Source: Pseudoruegeria sp039972875 (GTDB lineage Bacteria; Pseudomonadota; Alphaproteobacteria; Rhodobacterales; Rhodobacteraceae). Taken from it: a stretch of DNA of 64,000 nucleotides. The notes beneath the pieces were generated by a model that worked only from the letters and a program-made list of their open reading frames with translations, did not search any database and was not told the DNA's origin. This document shows, piece by piece, positions 52,744-61,667 of this stretch. The stretch's first letter is position 1; each line of letters opens with the position of its first letter. The DNA lies in contig JBDWMA010000024.1 of assembly GCA_039972875.1 (NCBI GenBank), positions 86,829 to 150,828 of the forward strand, written 5' to 3'. The position numbers were made by a program, and so were the translations under genes.

Positions 52744-53907
52744 TTATGCCCAGTTGCCTTCGAAATCCTCTGGGATCATCAGAATGTCACGTGTGACGTT
52801 GTTGATGTCCCGTTGTCCGCACAACGCCATAGAGGTGCTAAGCTCTTTTTGGATGACGTTCAGGGCCGTTGATACCCCTTCCTCGCCCATTGCGCCAAGA
52901 CCATAGACGAAAGAGCGCCCAACCATTGTCCCTTTAGCGCCCAATGCGACGGCTTTCAGGACATCTTGTCCGGATCGGATTCCGCTGTCCATATGGACTT
53001 CGATTTTGTCGCCAACCGCGTCCATGATCGCGGGGAGCATGCGGATGGAAGACAGTGCGCCATCCAATTGCCGGCCGCCGTGGTTGGAGACGACAATCGC
53101 GTCGGCTCCGACGTTCAGCGCAAGTTTAGCGTCTTCTGCGTCTAGGATCCCTTTTAGGATCACTGGCCCATCCCACATGTCGCGCAATTGTTTGATTCGG
53201 TCCCAATCCAAGGATTGGTCAAAGGCTTCTTCGGTCCAAGAAGACAATGATGATGTATTCGAAACGCCTTTTGCATGACCAACAATATTGCCAAACGTAT
53301 GGCGTTTGGTTTGCGCCATTCCCAAGGCCCAGCGGGGTTTGGTCATTACGTTCAAGATCGAAGCCAAAGTTGGTTTGGGTGGGGCGGAAAGGCCGTTTTT
53401 CAAATCTTTGTGCCGTTGACCCATCACTTGAAGATCGACGGTGATAACGATTGCAGAGCAGTTGGCCGCTTTGGCGCGGTCAATCAGACGACGCATGAAG
53501 TCATCGTCCTTGAGGGTATAAACCTGAAACCAGAATGGTTTGGTGGTGTGTTCGGCGACATCTTCGATAGAACAGATCGACATTGTCGAAAGTGTAAAGG
53601 GAACTCCGAAGTTTTCAGCAGCGCGGGCGGCTTTGATTTCTCCGTCGGCGTGCTGCATGCCACATAGTCCGACAGGGGCGATTGCCACGGGCATTGCAAC
53701 ATCCTGCCCCAACATTGTGGATTTGGTCGTCCGGTTGGCCATGTCTTTGGCAATGCGTTGGCGTAGCCGGATCTTGTGAAAATCGGTGGTGTTTTCTTGG
53801 AAGGTTTGTTGGGTCCAGCTGCCGGTCTCAGCGTAATCATAGAACATTTTGGGGACGCGCCGTTTATAGAGACGGCGGAGATCTTCGATTTCTGTAATGA
53901 CGGGCAT
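52744..53907 (-). CDS. lldD: FMN-dependent L-lactate dehydrogenase/alpha-hydroxy-acid oxidase
   Basis: Oxidises L-lactate (or a related alpha-hydroxy acid) with FMN, passing electrons to the respiratory chain or oxygen. The 387-residue TIM-barrel protein has MPVAIAPVGLCGMQH, PFWFQVYTLKDDDFM, AIVITVDLQVMGQRHKD, the active-site stretch IVVSNHGGRQLDG with the catalytic histidine, and the FMN-phosphate segment HMDSGIRSGQDVLKA. LldD is preferred by similarity, although glycolate-type or other substrates cannot be excluded from sequence alone. Confidence 0.88.
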   Translation of the reverse strand: MPVITEIEDLRRLYKRRVPKMFYDYAETGSWTQQTFQENTTDFHKIRLRQRIAKDMANRTTKSTMLGQDVAMPVAIAPVGLCGMQHADGEIKAARAAENFGVPFTLSTMSICSIEDVAEHTTKPFWFQVYTLKDDDFMRRLIDRAKAANCSAIVITVDLQVMGQRHKDLKNGLSAPPKPTLASILNVMTKPRWALGMAQTKRHTFGNIVGHAKGVSNTSSLSSWTEEAFDQSLDWDRIKQLRDMWDGPVILKGILDAEDAKLALNVGADAIVVSNHGGRQLDGALSSIRMLPAIMDAVGDKIEVHMDSGIRSGQDVLKAVALGAKGTMVGRSFVYGLGAMGEEGVSTALNVIQKELSTSMALCGQRDINNVTRDILMIPEDFEGNWA

Positions 53908-53984
53908 ACCAGAGTTCCTGCATGTTTCGGTAAGAACTTTTCACCAATTTAATCAGTTTTAGCAAGCGTTAGATCATCGCGTAC

Positions 53985-54014
53985 AAAAAAGGCCACGCCC
54001 GGAAGGCGTAGCCT
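53985..54014 (-). terminator. Rho-independent terminator of trpA
   Basis: On the minus strand AGGCTACGCC/GGCGTGGCCT forms a ten-base stem with one G-U pair and a five-base loop, followed by a run of T residues. It starts 25 bases after the trpA stop. Confidence 0.9.
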
Positions 54015-54038
54015 GATAAAAGTGAAGTCTAATTGGGA

Positions 54039-54830
54039 TCAGGCCCGGTGGGCACCGTCCGAAAGAGTTTTCACAAAAGCCAGAACATCTTCGGTTGAGT
54101 TGCCGTCGGCGATTTTTGACACGATAGCAGAACCTACGACAGCCCCGTCAGCAACACTGGCAATGGCTTCGGCTTTCTCTGGTGTGTTTACCCCAAAACC
54201 GACAATAACCGGCAGGCCGCTTGCATCTTGGATGCGGGCCACTTCGGGGCCAACATCTCCGGCTTGGGCTTCGGCGGCACCAGTAATCCCGGTGATCGAA
54301 ACATAGTACACAAAGCCAGAGGTGTTTTGCAGCACCTTGGGCAGGCGTTTTGCATCAGTGGTCGGCGTGGCGAGGCGAATAAAGTTCAGACCTGCCGCCT
54401 GCGCGGGGATGCATAGTTCACTGTCTTCTTCTGGTGGAAGGTCCACAACGATCAGCCCATCAATTCCAGCAGCTTTGGCATCAACAAGGAATTTATCCAC
54501 GCCACGAGAATAGATTGGGTTGTAGTAGCCCATCAAAACGATTGGTGTTGTGTCATCGGTTTTCCGGAATTCCGCAGCGAGATCGAGGGTCTTTTGCAGG
54601 GTCATACCACCGTCGAGCGCCCGCTGACCCGCCAATTGAATGGTGGACCCATCGGCCATTGGATCTGTAAAGGGCAGGCCCAGTTCGATAATGTCGACTC
54701 CGGCAGAAGGCAGGCCTTTTGCGATTTCTAGCGATTTTTCATAATCCGGATCACCCGCCATAACATAAGAAACAAAGGCCTTTTTACCGGCGGCCTTGAG
54801 GTCTGCGAATTTGGCGTCGATGCGAGTCAT
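54039..54830 (-). CDS. trpA: Tryptophan synthase alpha chain
   Basis: Cleaves indole-3-glycerol phosphate to indole, passed to TrpB. The 263-residue TIM-barrel protein has IELGLPFTDPMADGSTIQ with the catalytic glutamate in ELG, LMGYYNPIY, GLIVVDLPPEE with the catalytic aspartate, and the phosphate loops LPVIVGFGVNTPEKA and AVVGSAIV. It is monocistronic with its own terminator, away from trpF-trpB, and divergent from ychF. Confidence 0.98.
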   Translation of the reverse strand: MTRIDAKFADLKAAGKKAFVSYVMAGDPDYEKSLEIAKGLPSAGVDIIELGLPFTDPMADGSTIQLAGQRALDGGMTLQKTLDLAAEFRKTDDTTPIVLMGYYNPIYSRGVDKFLVDAKAAGIDGLIVVDLPPEEDSELCIPAQAAGLNFIRLATPTTDAKRLPKVLQNTSGFVYYVSITGITGAAEAQAGDVGPEVARIQDASGLPVIVGFGVNTPEKAEAIASVADGAVVGSAIVSKIADGNSTEDVLAFVKTLSDGAHRA

Positions 54831-54987
54831 GGGGCGTCCTTATTCTATGCTTAAATGTGATGTGCATAAGTTTTTGCGGAAAAGCAATGGGCAGATGTGC
54901 AATGGAGGCAACGGAAACCCTTGCAGGGCAGGGCACAAGGGCCTATGTGACTGCGAGTTTTTCATCTGCATCGCAAGGAGCAACGCA

Positions 54988-56085
54988 ATGGGTTTTAAGA
55001 TGGGTATCGTGGGCCTTCCAAATGTCGGAAAGTCGACCCTGTTTAATGCGTTGACCAAAACAGCGGCTGCGCAGGCTGCGAATTTTCCGTTTTGCACCAT
55101 TGAACCGAATGTGGGTGAGGTGGCCGTACCGGACGCACGGCTGGACAAATTGGCCGCCATTGCCGGATCCAAACAGATCATTCCAACGCGAATGACCTTT
55201 GTGGACATCGCAGGTTTAGTCAAAGGCGCGTCCAAAGGCGAAGGCCTTGGCAATCAGTTCCTTGCCAATATTCGCGAAGTTGACGCCATCGCCCATGTTC
55301 TGCGCTGTTTTGAGGACGGCGACGTGACCCATGTGGATGGTCGTGTAAACCCGGTTGAGGATGCAGAGACAATTGAAACCGAACTGATGCTAGCAGATAT
55401 GGAAAGCATCGAGAAACGACTGCAAAATATCACCCGCAAAGTGCGGGGCGGTGATAAAGAGGCTGTTGTTCAAGAGGGGCTCCTCAAGGCGGCGCTGGCT
55501 GCACTGGAAGACGGTAAGCCGGCGCGGACGGTTGAGGTCGATGAAGATGACATCAAGGTTTGGAAAGGTCTGCAACTGTTAACCACCAAGCCGATTCTGT
55601 TTGTCTGCAATGTGGATGAAGGTTCCGCTTCTGAAGGTAACGAACATTCTGCAGCGGTCGCAAAGATGGCAGAGGCGCAGGGCGCGGCCCATGTGGTGAT
55701 TTCGGCGCAAATCGAAGAGGAGATCAGCCAGTTAGAAGATGACGAAGCTGGGATGTTTCTTGGCGAAATGGGTTTGGATGAAGCCGGCCTAGACCGGTTG
55801 ATTCGCGCTGGCTATGAGTTGCTGAAACTGCAAACCTATTTCACGGTTGGCCCAAAAGAAGCCCGTGCGTGGACGATCAAAGAAGGCTACTTGGCGCCTC
55901 AGGCGGCAGGGGTGATCCACGGTGATTTTGAACGTGGGTTTATCCGGGCAGAAACTGTGGCCTATGATGATTACATCACGTTGGGTGGAGAGCAAGCGTC
56001 GCGTGACGCTGGTAAGCTGCGCGCCGAAGGTAAGGCATATAAGGTGCTTGACGGCGACGTCATCCACTTTTTGTTTAACGGATAA
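54988..56085 (+). CDS. ychF: Redox-regulated ATPase YchF
   Basis: An OBG-family P-loop ATPase that associates with ribosomes and affects oxidative-stress responses. The 365-residue protein starts MGFKMGIVGLPNVGKST, with a switch segment VDIAGLVKGASKGEGLGNQF, an altered base-specificity motif (FVCNVDE in place of NKxD) and the C-terminal TGS/DUF933 domain (TYFTVGPKEARAWTI). AAGGAG precedes the ATG at 54988; longer in-frame starts overlap the trpA promoter region. A hairpin follows the stop. Confidence 0.97.
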   Translation: MGFKMGIVGLPNVGKSTLFNALTKTAAAQAANFPFCTIEPNVGEVAVPDARLDKLAAIAGSKQIIPTRMTFVDIAGLVKGASKGEGLGNQFLANIREVDAIAHVLRCFEDGDVTHVDGRVNPVEDAETIETELMLADMESIEKRLQNITRKVRGGDKEAVVQEGLLKAALAALEDGKPARTVEVDEDDIKVWKGLQLLTTKPILFVCNVDEGSASEGNEHSAAVAKMAEAQGAAHVVISAQIEEEISQLEDDEAGMFLGEMGLDEAGLDRLIRAGYELLKLQTYFTVGPKEARAWTIKEGYLAPQAAGVIHGDFERGFIRAETVAYDDYITLGGEQASRDAGKLRAEGKAYKVLDGDVIHFLFNG

Positions 56086-56096
56086 AATACGAGGCC

Positions 56097-56128
56097 CTCG
56101 CTTAGATTTGGCGTCAGATCTGAGCGAG
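56097..56128 (+). terminator. Hairpin terminator downstream of ychF
   Basis: An 11-base stem CTCGCTTAGAT/ATCTGAGCGAG (one G-U pair) with a ten-base loop, starting 11 bases after the ychF stop and followed by a moderately T-rich stretch. Confidence 0.7.
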
Positions 56129-56243
56129 AATTCTTGTTTAATTTAGACAACCTTTTGTTGTCGCATACATGGCTTTGATGCAGATCATTTAAATTATTCT
56201 AAAATTCATGTATTCTTCCAAGTGAATGTTTGGGAGGACTTTT

Positions 56244-58160
56244 ATGATACATGCCAGAATCTGTTCTATTGCATTGTCTGCAAGCGTAATACCGATTTTC
56301 CTTTTAGGGTCTGACGCCTTGGCCTTTGAGGGCGCAGTAAATCCTGACTACGTAAAAATTGCCCCTGAGTATTCGCCTTTTATTGGGCGATCCTACCCGG
56401 ATCAGGTATTGTTTGGGGACTTGCATTTTCATACAGAAATTTCGTTCGATGCTGGTCTGATTGGCACGTCATTGACAATGCATGATGCCTTTAAAATCGC
56501 ACGTGGTGAAAAAATTCTGTCTAATACAGGTCAGCCCGTACAGCTTATCCGTCCTTTAGATTTTCTAGCCATAACCGAACATGCTGAGATGTTGGGTTTA
56601 TCCACTGCCATCCGCACTTCAGACCAACGGCTTTTGGCTGACGATTGGGGGCGGCGCATTCACGATGGGTTCAGCGAGGGGCAAGAGGCACGGATGGCGG
56701 CTTTTTCTGAAATCATCGAGATGGCAACCATTCGAGGTGTCGATCCAACGGCCGGATTAGATCTAGACGGTGATTTATGGCAGGAAATAATTGAAACGGT
56801 TGATCATTATAATGATCCGGGTCGATTTACAGCACTCAGCGGGTTTGAGTGGACGTTCACCCCCAAAGGCGACAATTTGCACCGGATTGTTTTGTTTGAA
56901 GATGGGGCTGAGAAAACGAGCCAGACAAAACCTCTAAGCTTTTTTGACGCGCCAGATCCGGAAATGCTTTGGGATTACCTTGCTGCATACGAAGAAAAAG
57001 TGGGCGGACAAGCAATAGCGGTCCCGCATAATGCGAATATGTCGAACGGATTAATGTTCAACAAAAACAAATTCGACGGTTCACCTATGGATAAAGCCTA
57101 CGCTGAAAAACGAATTCGGTGGGAGCCCATGCATGAAATGACGCAAATCAAAGGGGACGAGGAAACCCATCCGTTTCTGTCTCCTGATGATGAATTTGCG
57201 GATTTCGAAAGCTGGGATGTCGGTAATCTGGCTGGAACGTCGGCGAAAACGCCGGAGATGTTGAGATACGAATATGCAAGGTCCGCTCTGAAAGTTGGGC
57301 TAGAACTTGGCCGGGAGATTGGTGCCAATCCTTATAAGTTTGGGCTGTATGGTACGACTGATGCACATACTGCTATCCCAACCACGCGTGAAGATAATTA
57401 TTTTGGGAAATACCAACATACAGAACCATCGGCGAACCGGCACAACGGAGATGTTATCCCGGCAGATGATCCAGCCTTGCGCATTGTAACGGCTCAAGAA
57501 TCAGCTTCGGGATTAACAGCGGTCTGGGCGCGGGAAAATACCCGTAAAGAAGTGTTCGGTGCGATTACTCGAAAAGAGGCTTATGCAACGACCGGCAGCC
57601 GTATACGGGTACGCGTTTTTGGTGGCTGGGATTTTGACGAAGACGATGTGCGGGCTTCTGATTTTGTGTCCAATGGATACCAAAATGGTGTGCCTATGGG
57701 TGGCGATCTTACGAATGCCCCTGAGGGAGGAGCACCAAAGTTTTTGATCCAGGCGTTACGGGATCAGGACGGGGCTAATCTAGACCGGATTCAGATCATC
57801 AAAGGTTGGGTTGATCCCGAGGGTGCGTCTCACGAACGTCTTTATGATATCGCAGTGTCTGGTGACCGAGTGATTGGCAAAGATGGCCGGGCCAGAGACT
57901 CTGTGGGATCGACCGTGGATATTGCGTCGGCGACATATACAAATTCTATAGGTGCCACTGCGTTGAGCGGCTACTGGAGTGATCCCGACTTCTCTGTTGA
58001 TGATGATGCGTTTTACTATGTACGCGTCCTTGAAATTCCGACACCCCGCTGGACCACCCATGACGCCGCATTTTATGGTATACCTCTTCCAGAACAAGTG
58101 TCGCCGACAGTTCAGGACAGGGCTTACACCGCTCCGATCTGGTATACAGTGGGGCAATGA
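56244..58160 (+). CDS. Secreted DUF3604 protein
   Basis: A 638-residue protein with an N-terminal signal peptide (about residues 1-27, ending DALA) and the DUF3604 domain over nearly the whole mature length. Metal-binding-like motifs include LFGDLHFHTEISFDAG (H61 and H63), FLAITEHAEML and TDAHTAIPTT, resembling PHP-type phosphoesterase active sites. The activity is unknown. It also has GRFTALSGFEWTFTP, common in this family. GGGAGGA lies eight bases before the ATG. Base composition is more AT-rich than its neighbours by eye. It is exported, probably to the periplasm. Confidence 0.85.
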   Translation: MIHARICSIALSASVIPIFLLGSDALAFEGAVNPDYVKIAPEYSPFIGRSYPDQVLFGDLHFHTEISFDAGLIGTSLTMHDAFKIARGEKILSNTGQPVQLIRPLDFLAITEHAEMLGLSTAIRTSDQRLLADDWGRRIHDGFSEGQEARMAAFSEIIEMATIRGVDPTAGLDLDGDLWQEIIETVDHYNDPGRFTALSGFEWTFTPKGDNLHRIVLFEDGAEKTSQTKPLSFFDAPDPEMLWDYLAAYEEKVGGQAIAVPHNANMSNGLMFNKNKFDGSPMDKAYAEKRIRWEPMHEMTQIKGDEETHPFLSPDDEFADFESWDVGNLAGTSAKTPEMLRYEYARSALKVGLELGREIGANPYKFGLYGTTDAHTAIPTTREDNYFGKYQHTEPSANRHNGDVIPADDPALRIVTAQESASGLTAVWARENTRKEVFGAITRKEAYATTGSRIRVRVFGGWDFDEDDVRASDFVSNGYQNGVPMGGDLTNAPEGGAPKFLIQALRDQDGANLDRIQIIKGWVDPEGASHERLYDIAVSGDRVIGKDGRARDSVGSTVDIASATYTNSIGATALSGYWSDPDFSVDDDAFYYVRVLEIPTPRWTTHDAAFYGIPLPEQVSPTVQDRAYTAPIWYTVGQ

Positions 58161-58192
58161 GAATTGATTGGGTTTGGTGAAAGGATGGGGAG

Positions 58193-58414
58193 TTGACGGT
58201 GGGAAAAGGAGTGTTTCTTGAAAGCACGTTGACCTGTCCTGTGTGCGGGGTCGCCGAGATAAATCAGATGCCTACGGATTATTGTCAGTGGTTCTATGAA
58301 TGCGGTTCGTGCAAAACTGTGCTCAAACCCGCCCCTGGTGATTGTTGTGTCTATTGTTCATATGGGACACGTCCTTGCCCGCCCATTCAGTTAGGCGAAG
58401 GGTGTTGCGACTGA
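58193..58414 (+). CDS. GDCCVxC-domain small cysteine-rich protein
   Basis: A 73-residue cysteine-rich protein. It begins with a rubredoxin-like CPVC pair, followed by CGSC and the signature PGDCCVYCSYGT, with further cysteines at the end (GEGCCD). Ten cysteines in 73 residues suggest zinc or another metal. Family members are sometimes selenoproteins; here the signature positions are encoded by Cys. The likely start is TTG at 58193 (AAAGGATGGGGAG upstream), with GTG alternatives at 58199 and 58211. It lies 32 bases after the DUF3604 stop. Confidence 0.75.
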   Translation: MTVGKGVFLESTLTCPVCGVAEINQMPTDYCQWFYECGSCKTVLKPAPGDCCVYCSYGTRPCPPIQLGEGCCD

Positions 58415-58430
58415 TAAAAAGGATGAGGCA

Positions 58431-58877
58431 ATGGTTCAAAATTCACCTCTGGTTGGGACGTGGTCTTTGTTGACGTGGTTTAACGAAACCAGCGAGGGCC
58501 ATAGAATTTATCCATTGGGAAAGGAGGCCGAGGGTTTTATCAGTTATACACCAGATGGATTTGTGTTCGTGCAGATGGTTGCAAAAAACCGCACTCTATA
58601 CACTGTAAATGACCCCTTTGGAGGTACTTTAGAAGAAGATTTAACGGCGATTAAATCGCAGATCTCTTATTCGGGATCCTACGAAGATAAGGGTGATCAC
58701 GTCATTCATCGGGTGAAAGCGGCCTCTTGTCCTAACTGGATTGGGACAGAACAAATTCGTCAAGTGACCTTTGATGGGGATAGCCTAAGTCTGAGCGCCG
58801 TCGGCACACGTTTCCAAGGGCAAAACGTCAATGCGTATTTGGATTGGACACGTGCTGATCCATCGAGTCCCCTTTAA
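58431..58877 (+). CDS. Lipocalin-like domain protein
   Basis: A 148-residue protein with the lipocalin-like (PF13924) opening LVGTWSLLTWFNETSEGHRI and GFISYTPDGFVFVQMV, followed by beta-strands and FDGDSLSLSA. No signal peptide. The ligand is unknown. It lies 16 bases after the GDCCVxC gene, so the two probably form an operon with DUF3604. Convergent with chrR, 68 bases apart. Confidence 0.82.
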   Translation: MVQNSPLVGTWSLLTWFNETSEGHRIYPLGKEAEGFISYTPDGFVFVQMVAKNRTLYTVNDPFGGTLEEDLTAIKSQISYSGSYEDKGDHVIHRVKAASCPNWIGTEQIRQVTFDGDSLSLSAVGTRFQGQNVNAYLDWTRADPSSPL

Positions 58878-58945
58878 GAGGGCATGCTTCAAAATGGTGG
58901 GATACTATCTAACCTGACACAGGAGGGAGTTTGAACGTTTTTGAT

Positions 58946-59590
58946 TTAGATCCGAAATATCGGTTGTAGCAGTTTTGGGACAACAGATTTGAAGCGTAGT
59001 GGGCTATCGGTTGCAGCAAGACAAATACAGGCGGGGCCGGGTTCTGCGATGGGTGTGTGATCGACGTCTTCATCGGTGATTTCGACATCGCCGACGCCAT
59101 AACGCCCGTCATCATCCGCAAAAGCGCCTTGCAAAACCAGCGTCATTTCCAAACCATTGTGCCCATGTTCGGGGACAGCCTTGCCGCCGGGAATATACAA
59201 CAATCGCACAGAGCCCTCAGTATTGTCCCAAAGGATAGACTGTTTGACGCCCATGCCCAAAGATCGCCATTTTGGTTGCTTACCCTTTAACGCCTCCATG
59301 ACAGGGGCAGGGTAAACACCCTGACGCTTTTGTGGCTTAGGCTCAGCAGGGGGCGCCTCATCCAACAAGTCGAACACCCGGTTTTTCAAGTTATCGCTGA
59401 CCGTCGCTGCGGACAAAGAAGTTAAGATAGAGCCTCCAGCCGCCAAATGGCTGTCATGATTTGAGCGGCATTCGTCACACATGGAAATATGGCTCGCCAC
59501 CACAATCGCATAAGGATGGGGAAGGTGACCTGAGACATAAGCGGCCATCAGGGAGTCTGAGATATGGTGTTTGATATCTGACATGGTCAT
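58946..59590 (-). CDS. chrR: ChrR-type zinc anti-sigma factor
   Basis: Holds RpoE inactive until singlet oxygen or organic hydroperoxides trigger release. Counting from MSDIKHHI (third codon), the N-terminal anti-sigma domain has the zinc ligands H6 or H7, H32, C36 and C39 (ASHISMCDEC), as in Rhodobacter sphaeroides ChrR. The C-terminal half is a cupin with PGGKAVPEHGHNGLEMTLVL. The 214-residue length fits. Its start codon directly follows the rpoE stop with no gap, so the two are translationally coupled. Sensing of singlet oxygen is inferred from family knowledge. Confidence 0.95.
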   Translation of the reverse strand: MTMSDIKHHISDSLMAAYVSGHLPHPYAIVVASHISMCDECRSNHDSHLAAGGSILTSLSAATVSDNLKNRVFDLLDEAPPAEPKPQKRQGVYPAPVMEALKGKQPKWRSLGMGVKQSILWDNTEGSVRLLYIPGGKAVPEHGHNGLEMTLVLQGAFADDDGRYGVGDVEITDEDVDHTPIAEPGPACICLAATDSPLRFKSVVPKLLQPIFRI

Positions 59591-60151
59591 TTAACGGAGT
59601 TCTTTCAGTTCATGGCGGAGCCGTTCAAGCCCTAATCTAATACGCGATTTGATTGTGCCCAGTGGTAATCCGGTTTCTTGCCGAATATCTGCGTGGGACA
59701 ATTCCCCCAAATACGCCTTTTCGACCATCTCCCTCTGGTCGTCCGGTAAATTGGAAATCGCCGTTCTTAGCTTATCTGTTTCTTGCTCTAGTCCGACAAT
59801 CTGATCGGCATCGTCGTCGGTCCGGTCTTCGATCTTTAATTCTTCGGGGACTGGGCGGTTATACTTTCGGGCCATATCAATCTGCCGATTTCGGGCGATT
59901 TGATAAATCCAAGCCGATACATTTGCGCGATGCGGGTCAAATTGTTCAGCTTTGCGCCACACTGTCAAAAGGACGTCCTGAACAATGTCCTCGGCGTGAT
60001 TTCCACTAATCCCATTCCTCAGGATCATGGCCTTTAACCGAGGTGCGTAGAAATCAAAAAGACGGCCAAAGGCGCCCTTGTCTCGGTCATCGCGTATTGC
60101 GATCATCCAGAGGGTTTGATCGGAGTAGCCGGTTTCAGCCTGAGTGGTCAC
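59591..60151 (-). CDS. rpoE: ECF sigma factor RpoE (singlet-oxygen stress, ECF11 type)
   Basis: A group IV sigma factor with region 2 (FDFYAPRLKAMILRNG, DIVQDVLLTVWRKAEQFDP, WIYQIARNRQIDMARK) and region 4 (MVEKAYLGELSHADIRQETG, GLPLGTIKSRIRLGLERLR). With the GTG at 60151 the protein has 186 residues, the usual length, and GGGGAGG lies 13 bases upstream. An ATG at 60250 would add 33 residues but sits at about the predicted transcription start of the TGATCC promoter, leaving no leader. Cotranscribed with chrR. Confidence 0.9.
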   Translation of the reverse strand: MTTQAETGYSDQTLWMIAIRDDRDKGAFGRLFDFYAPRLKAMILRNGISGNHAEDIVQDVLLTVWRKAEQFDPHRANVSAWIYQIARNRQIDMARKYNRPVPEELKIEDRTDDDADQIVGLEQETDKLRTAISNLPDDQREMVEKAYLGELSHADIRQETGLPLGTIKSRIRLGLERLRHELKELR

Positions 60152-60258
60152 GGGTTTTATGATGCCTCCCCTTGTGCGGCCATTCGGTTTGATCTCCGCC
60201 ACTGAGGGCGGGGCATCGGGCCGAGCGAGTTCTAAAGCGTGTTGCATCATACAAACCG

Positions 60259-60285
60259 TTACGCAGCGGTTTGCCAAGTGGATCA
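60259..60285 (-). promoter_or_regulatory. RpoE-type promoter of rpoE-chrR
   Basis: On the minus strand TGATCC (60285-60280), 16 bases, CGTAA (60263-60259). TGATCC with a CGTA-containing -10 is the pattern known for RpoE of Rhodobacter sphaeroides, so rpoE probably activates its own operon. Confidence 0.75.
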
Positions 60286-60317
60286 AATTTTTATTTACAT
60301 TTTTTGCCGTCCTTTTG

Positions 60318-60344
60318 TGATCCGTTGCAGGTGTTGAGGCGTAT
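60318..60344 (+). promoter_or_regulatory. RpoE-type promoter of the divergent FAD oxidoreductase operon
   Basis: TGATCC (60318-60323), 16 bases, CGTAT (60340-60344), with the same spacing as the promoter on the opposite strand 33 bases away. It lies about 30 bases before the ATG at 60375. Confidence 0.75.
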
Positions 60345-60374
60345 AAGCTGTAGATCAACTTTAAAAGGTGCCCT

Positions 60375-61667
60375 ATGTCATTTGATGCCCCCTCAGTTCC
60401 ACCGCAACGTATCGCTATTATCGGTGGTGGTATCTCTGGCCTCGCGGCGGCCTATTTGCTTGCCCCGCAACATTCGGTGACAATTTACGAAGCTGAGCCA
60501 CTTATGGGTGGGCATGCCCGTACGGTCCTCGCTGGACGGAACGCGGATCAACCTGTTGATACGGGGTTTATCGTTTTTAATTACGAGACTTACCCGCATC
60601 TCACCAAGATGTTTGCTGAATTGGACGTGCCAGTTCAAAAAAGCAATATGAGTTTTGGGGCTTCGATCGATGATGGCCGGATTGAATACGGCCTTCGATC
60701 ATTTCGGTCCCTTTTGGCGCAACCTAAAAATGCAGCCCGCCCGGCGTTTTGGCGGATGGTCCGAGATATCCTTCGGTTCAATGATCGCGCAGAAGCCACG
60801 GCGACCTCAGATGATGTGACAATCGATGATCTCATGAGGGAGTTGGAGCTGGGCGAATGGTTCCAACGGTTTTATTTGACGCCAATCTGTGGCGCGATTT
60901 GGTCGACCCCGCCTGAGATGATCCGCGCATTTCCGGCCCGCACATTGGTTCAATTCTTTAAAAACCACGCGTTGCTCAGTCATAAGGCGCAGCACCAGTG
61001 GTGGACGATCAAAGGAGGTAGTTTCGAATATATTAAGCGCCTGACCGCCAGCCTAGACGCACGCGGTGTGAAGCTTTTGACAGATACGCCGGTTAAAAGC
61101 ATTGTTCGCTCTGCTACGCAGAGTATTGTTACGGCGCAAGGGGCGGCGGCGCGGAGCTATGATCAGGTCATTATGGCCTGTCATTCCGATGACGTGCTTC
61201 GTTTGTTGGATCAGCCTACACCGTGCGAAGTGGCGGCTTTATCGAAAATTCGATATCAGGATAACCACATGGTGCTGCATTGTGATGAGCATCAGATGCC
61301 AAGGCGGCGGGATGCATGGTCGAGCTGGGTTTATAAGGCAGACCTTTCAGATGAGGGGGCCTCCGTTGGTGTGACCTATTGGATGAACAAATTGCAGAAC
61401 ATTGATGAGCAAGATCCTTTGTTCGTAACGTTGAACCCAAAACGTCCTGTGCGCGCAGACAAGATTTATGACGAAAAGACCTTTCGCCATCCGGTTTTTG
61501 ATCAGGCTGCAATCAAAGCGCAGGAAGAGGTCGCAGCATTGCAGGGTGAGAACAACACCTGGTTCGCCGGAGCCTATTTACGGCACGGTTTTCATGAGGA
61601 TGGTTTTGCCAGTGCGGTTTTTGTGGCTGAACGGCTTGAACAAAAGCTGGGGTCCATAGCCGTATGA
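60375..61667 (+). CDS. NAD(P)/FAD-dependent oxidoreductase (amine-oxidase-like) of the RpoE regulon
   Basis: A 430-residue flavoprotein with the dinucleotide motif IAIIGGGISGLAAAYLLA, the acidic residue at the second strand (TIYEAEPLMGGHA) and the C-terminal NTWFAGAYLRHGFHEDGFAS flavin segment. It resembles the FAD-dependent oxidoreductases found with DUF1365 and cyclopropane-fatty-acyl-synthase genes in many RpoE/ChrR regulons. The substrate is unknown; a lipid role is an inference from context. Its stop overlaps the DUF1365 start by four bases. AAAAGGTG precedes the ATG. Confidence 0.88.
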   Translation: MSFDAPSVPPQRIAIIGGGISGLAAAYLLAPQHSVTIYEAEPLMGGHARTVLAGRNADQPVDTGFIVFNYETYPHLTKMFAELDVPVQKSNMSFGASIDDGRIEYGLRSFRSLLAQPKNAARPAFWRMVRDILRFNDRAEATATSDDVTIDDLMRELELGEWFQRFYLTPICGAIWSTPPEMIRAFPARTLVQFFKNHALLSHKAQHQWWTIKGGSFEYIKRLTASLDARGVKLLTDTPVKSIVRSATQSIVTAQGAAARSYDQVIMACHSDDVLRLLDQPTPCEVAALSKIRYQDNHMVLHCDEHQMPRRRDAWSSWVYKADLSDEGASVGVTYWMNKLQNIDEQDPLFVTLNPKRPVRADKIYDEKTFRHPVFDQAAIKAQEEVAALQGENNTWFAGAYLRHGFHEDGFASAVFVAERLEQKLGSIAV

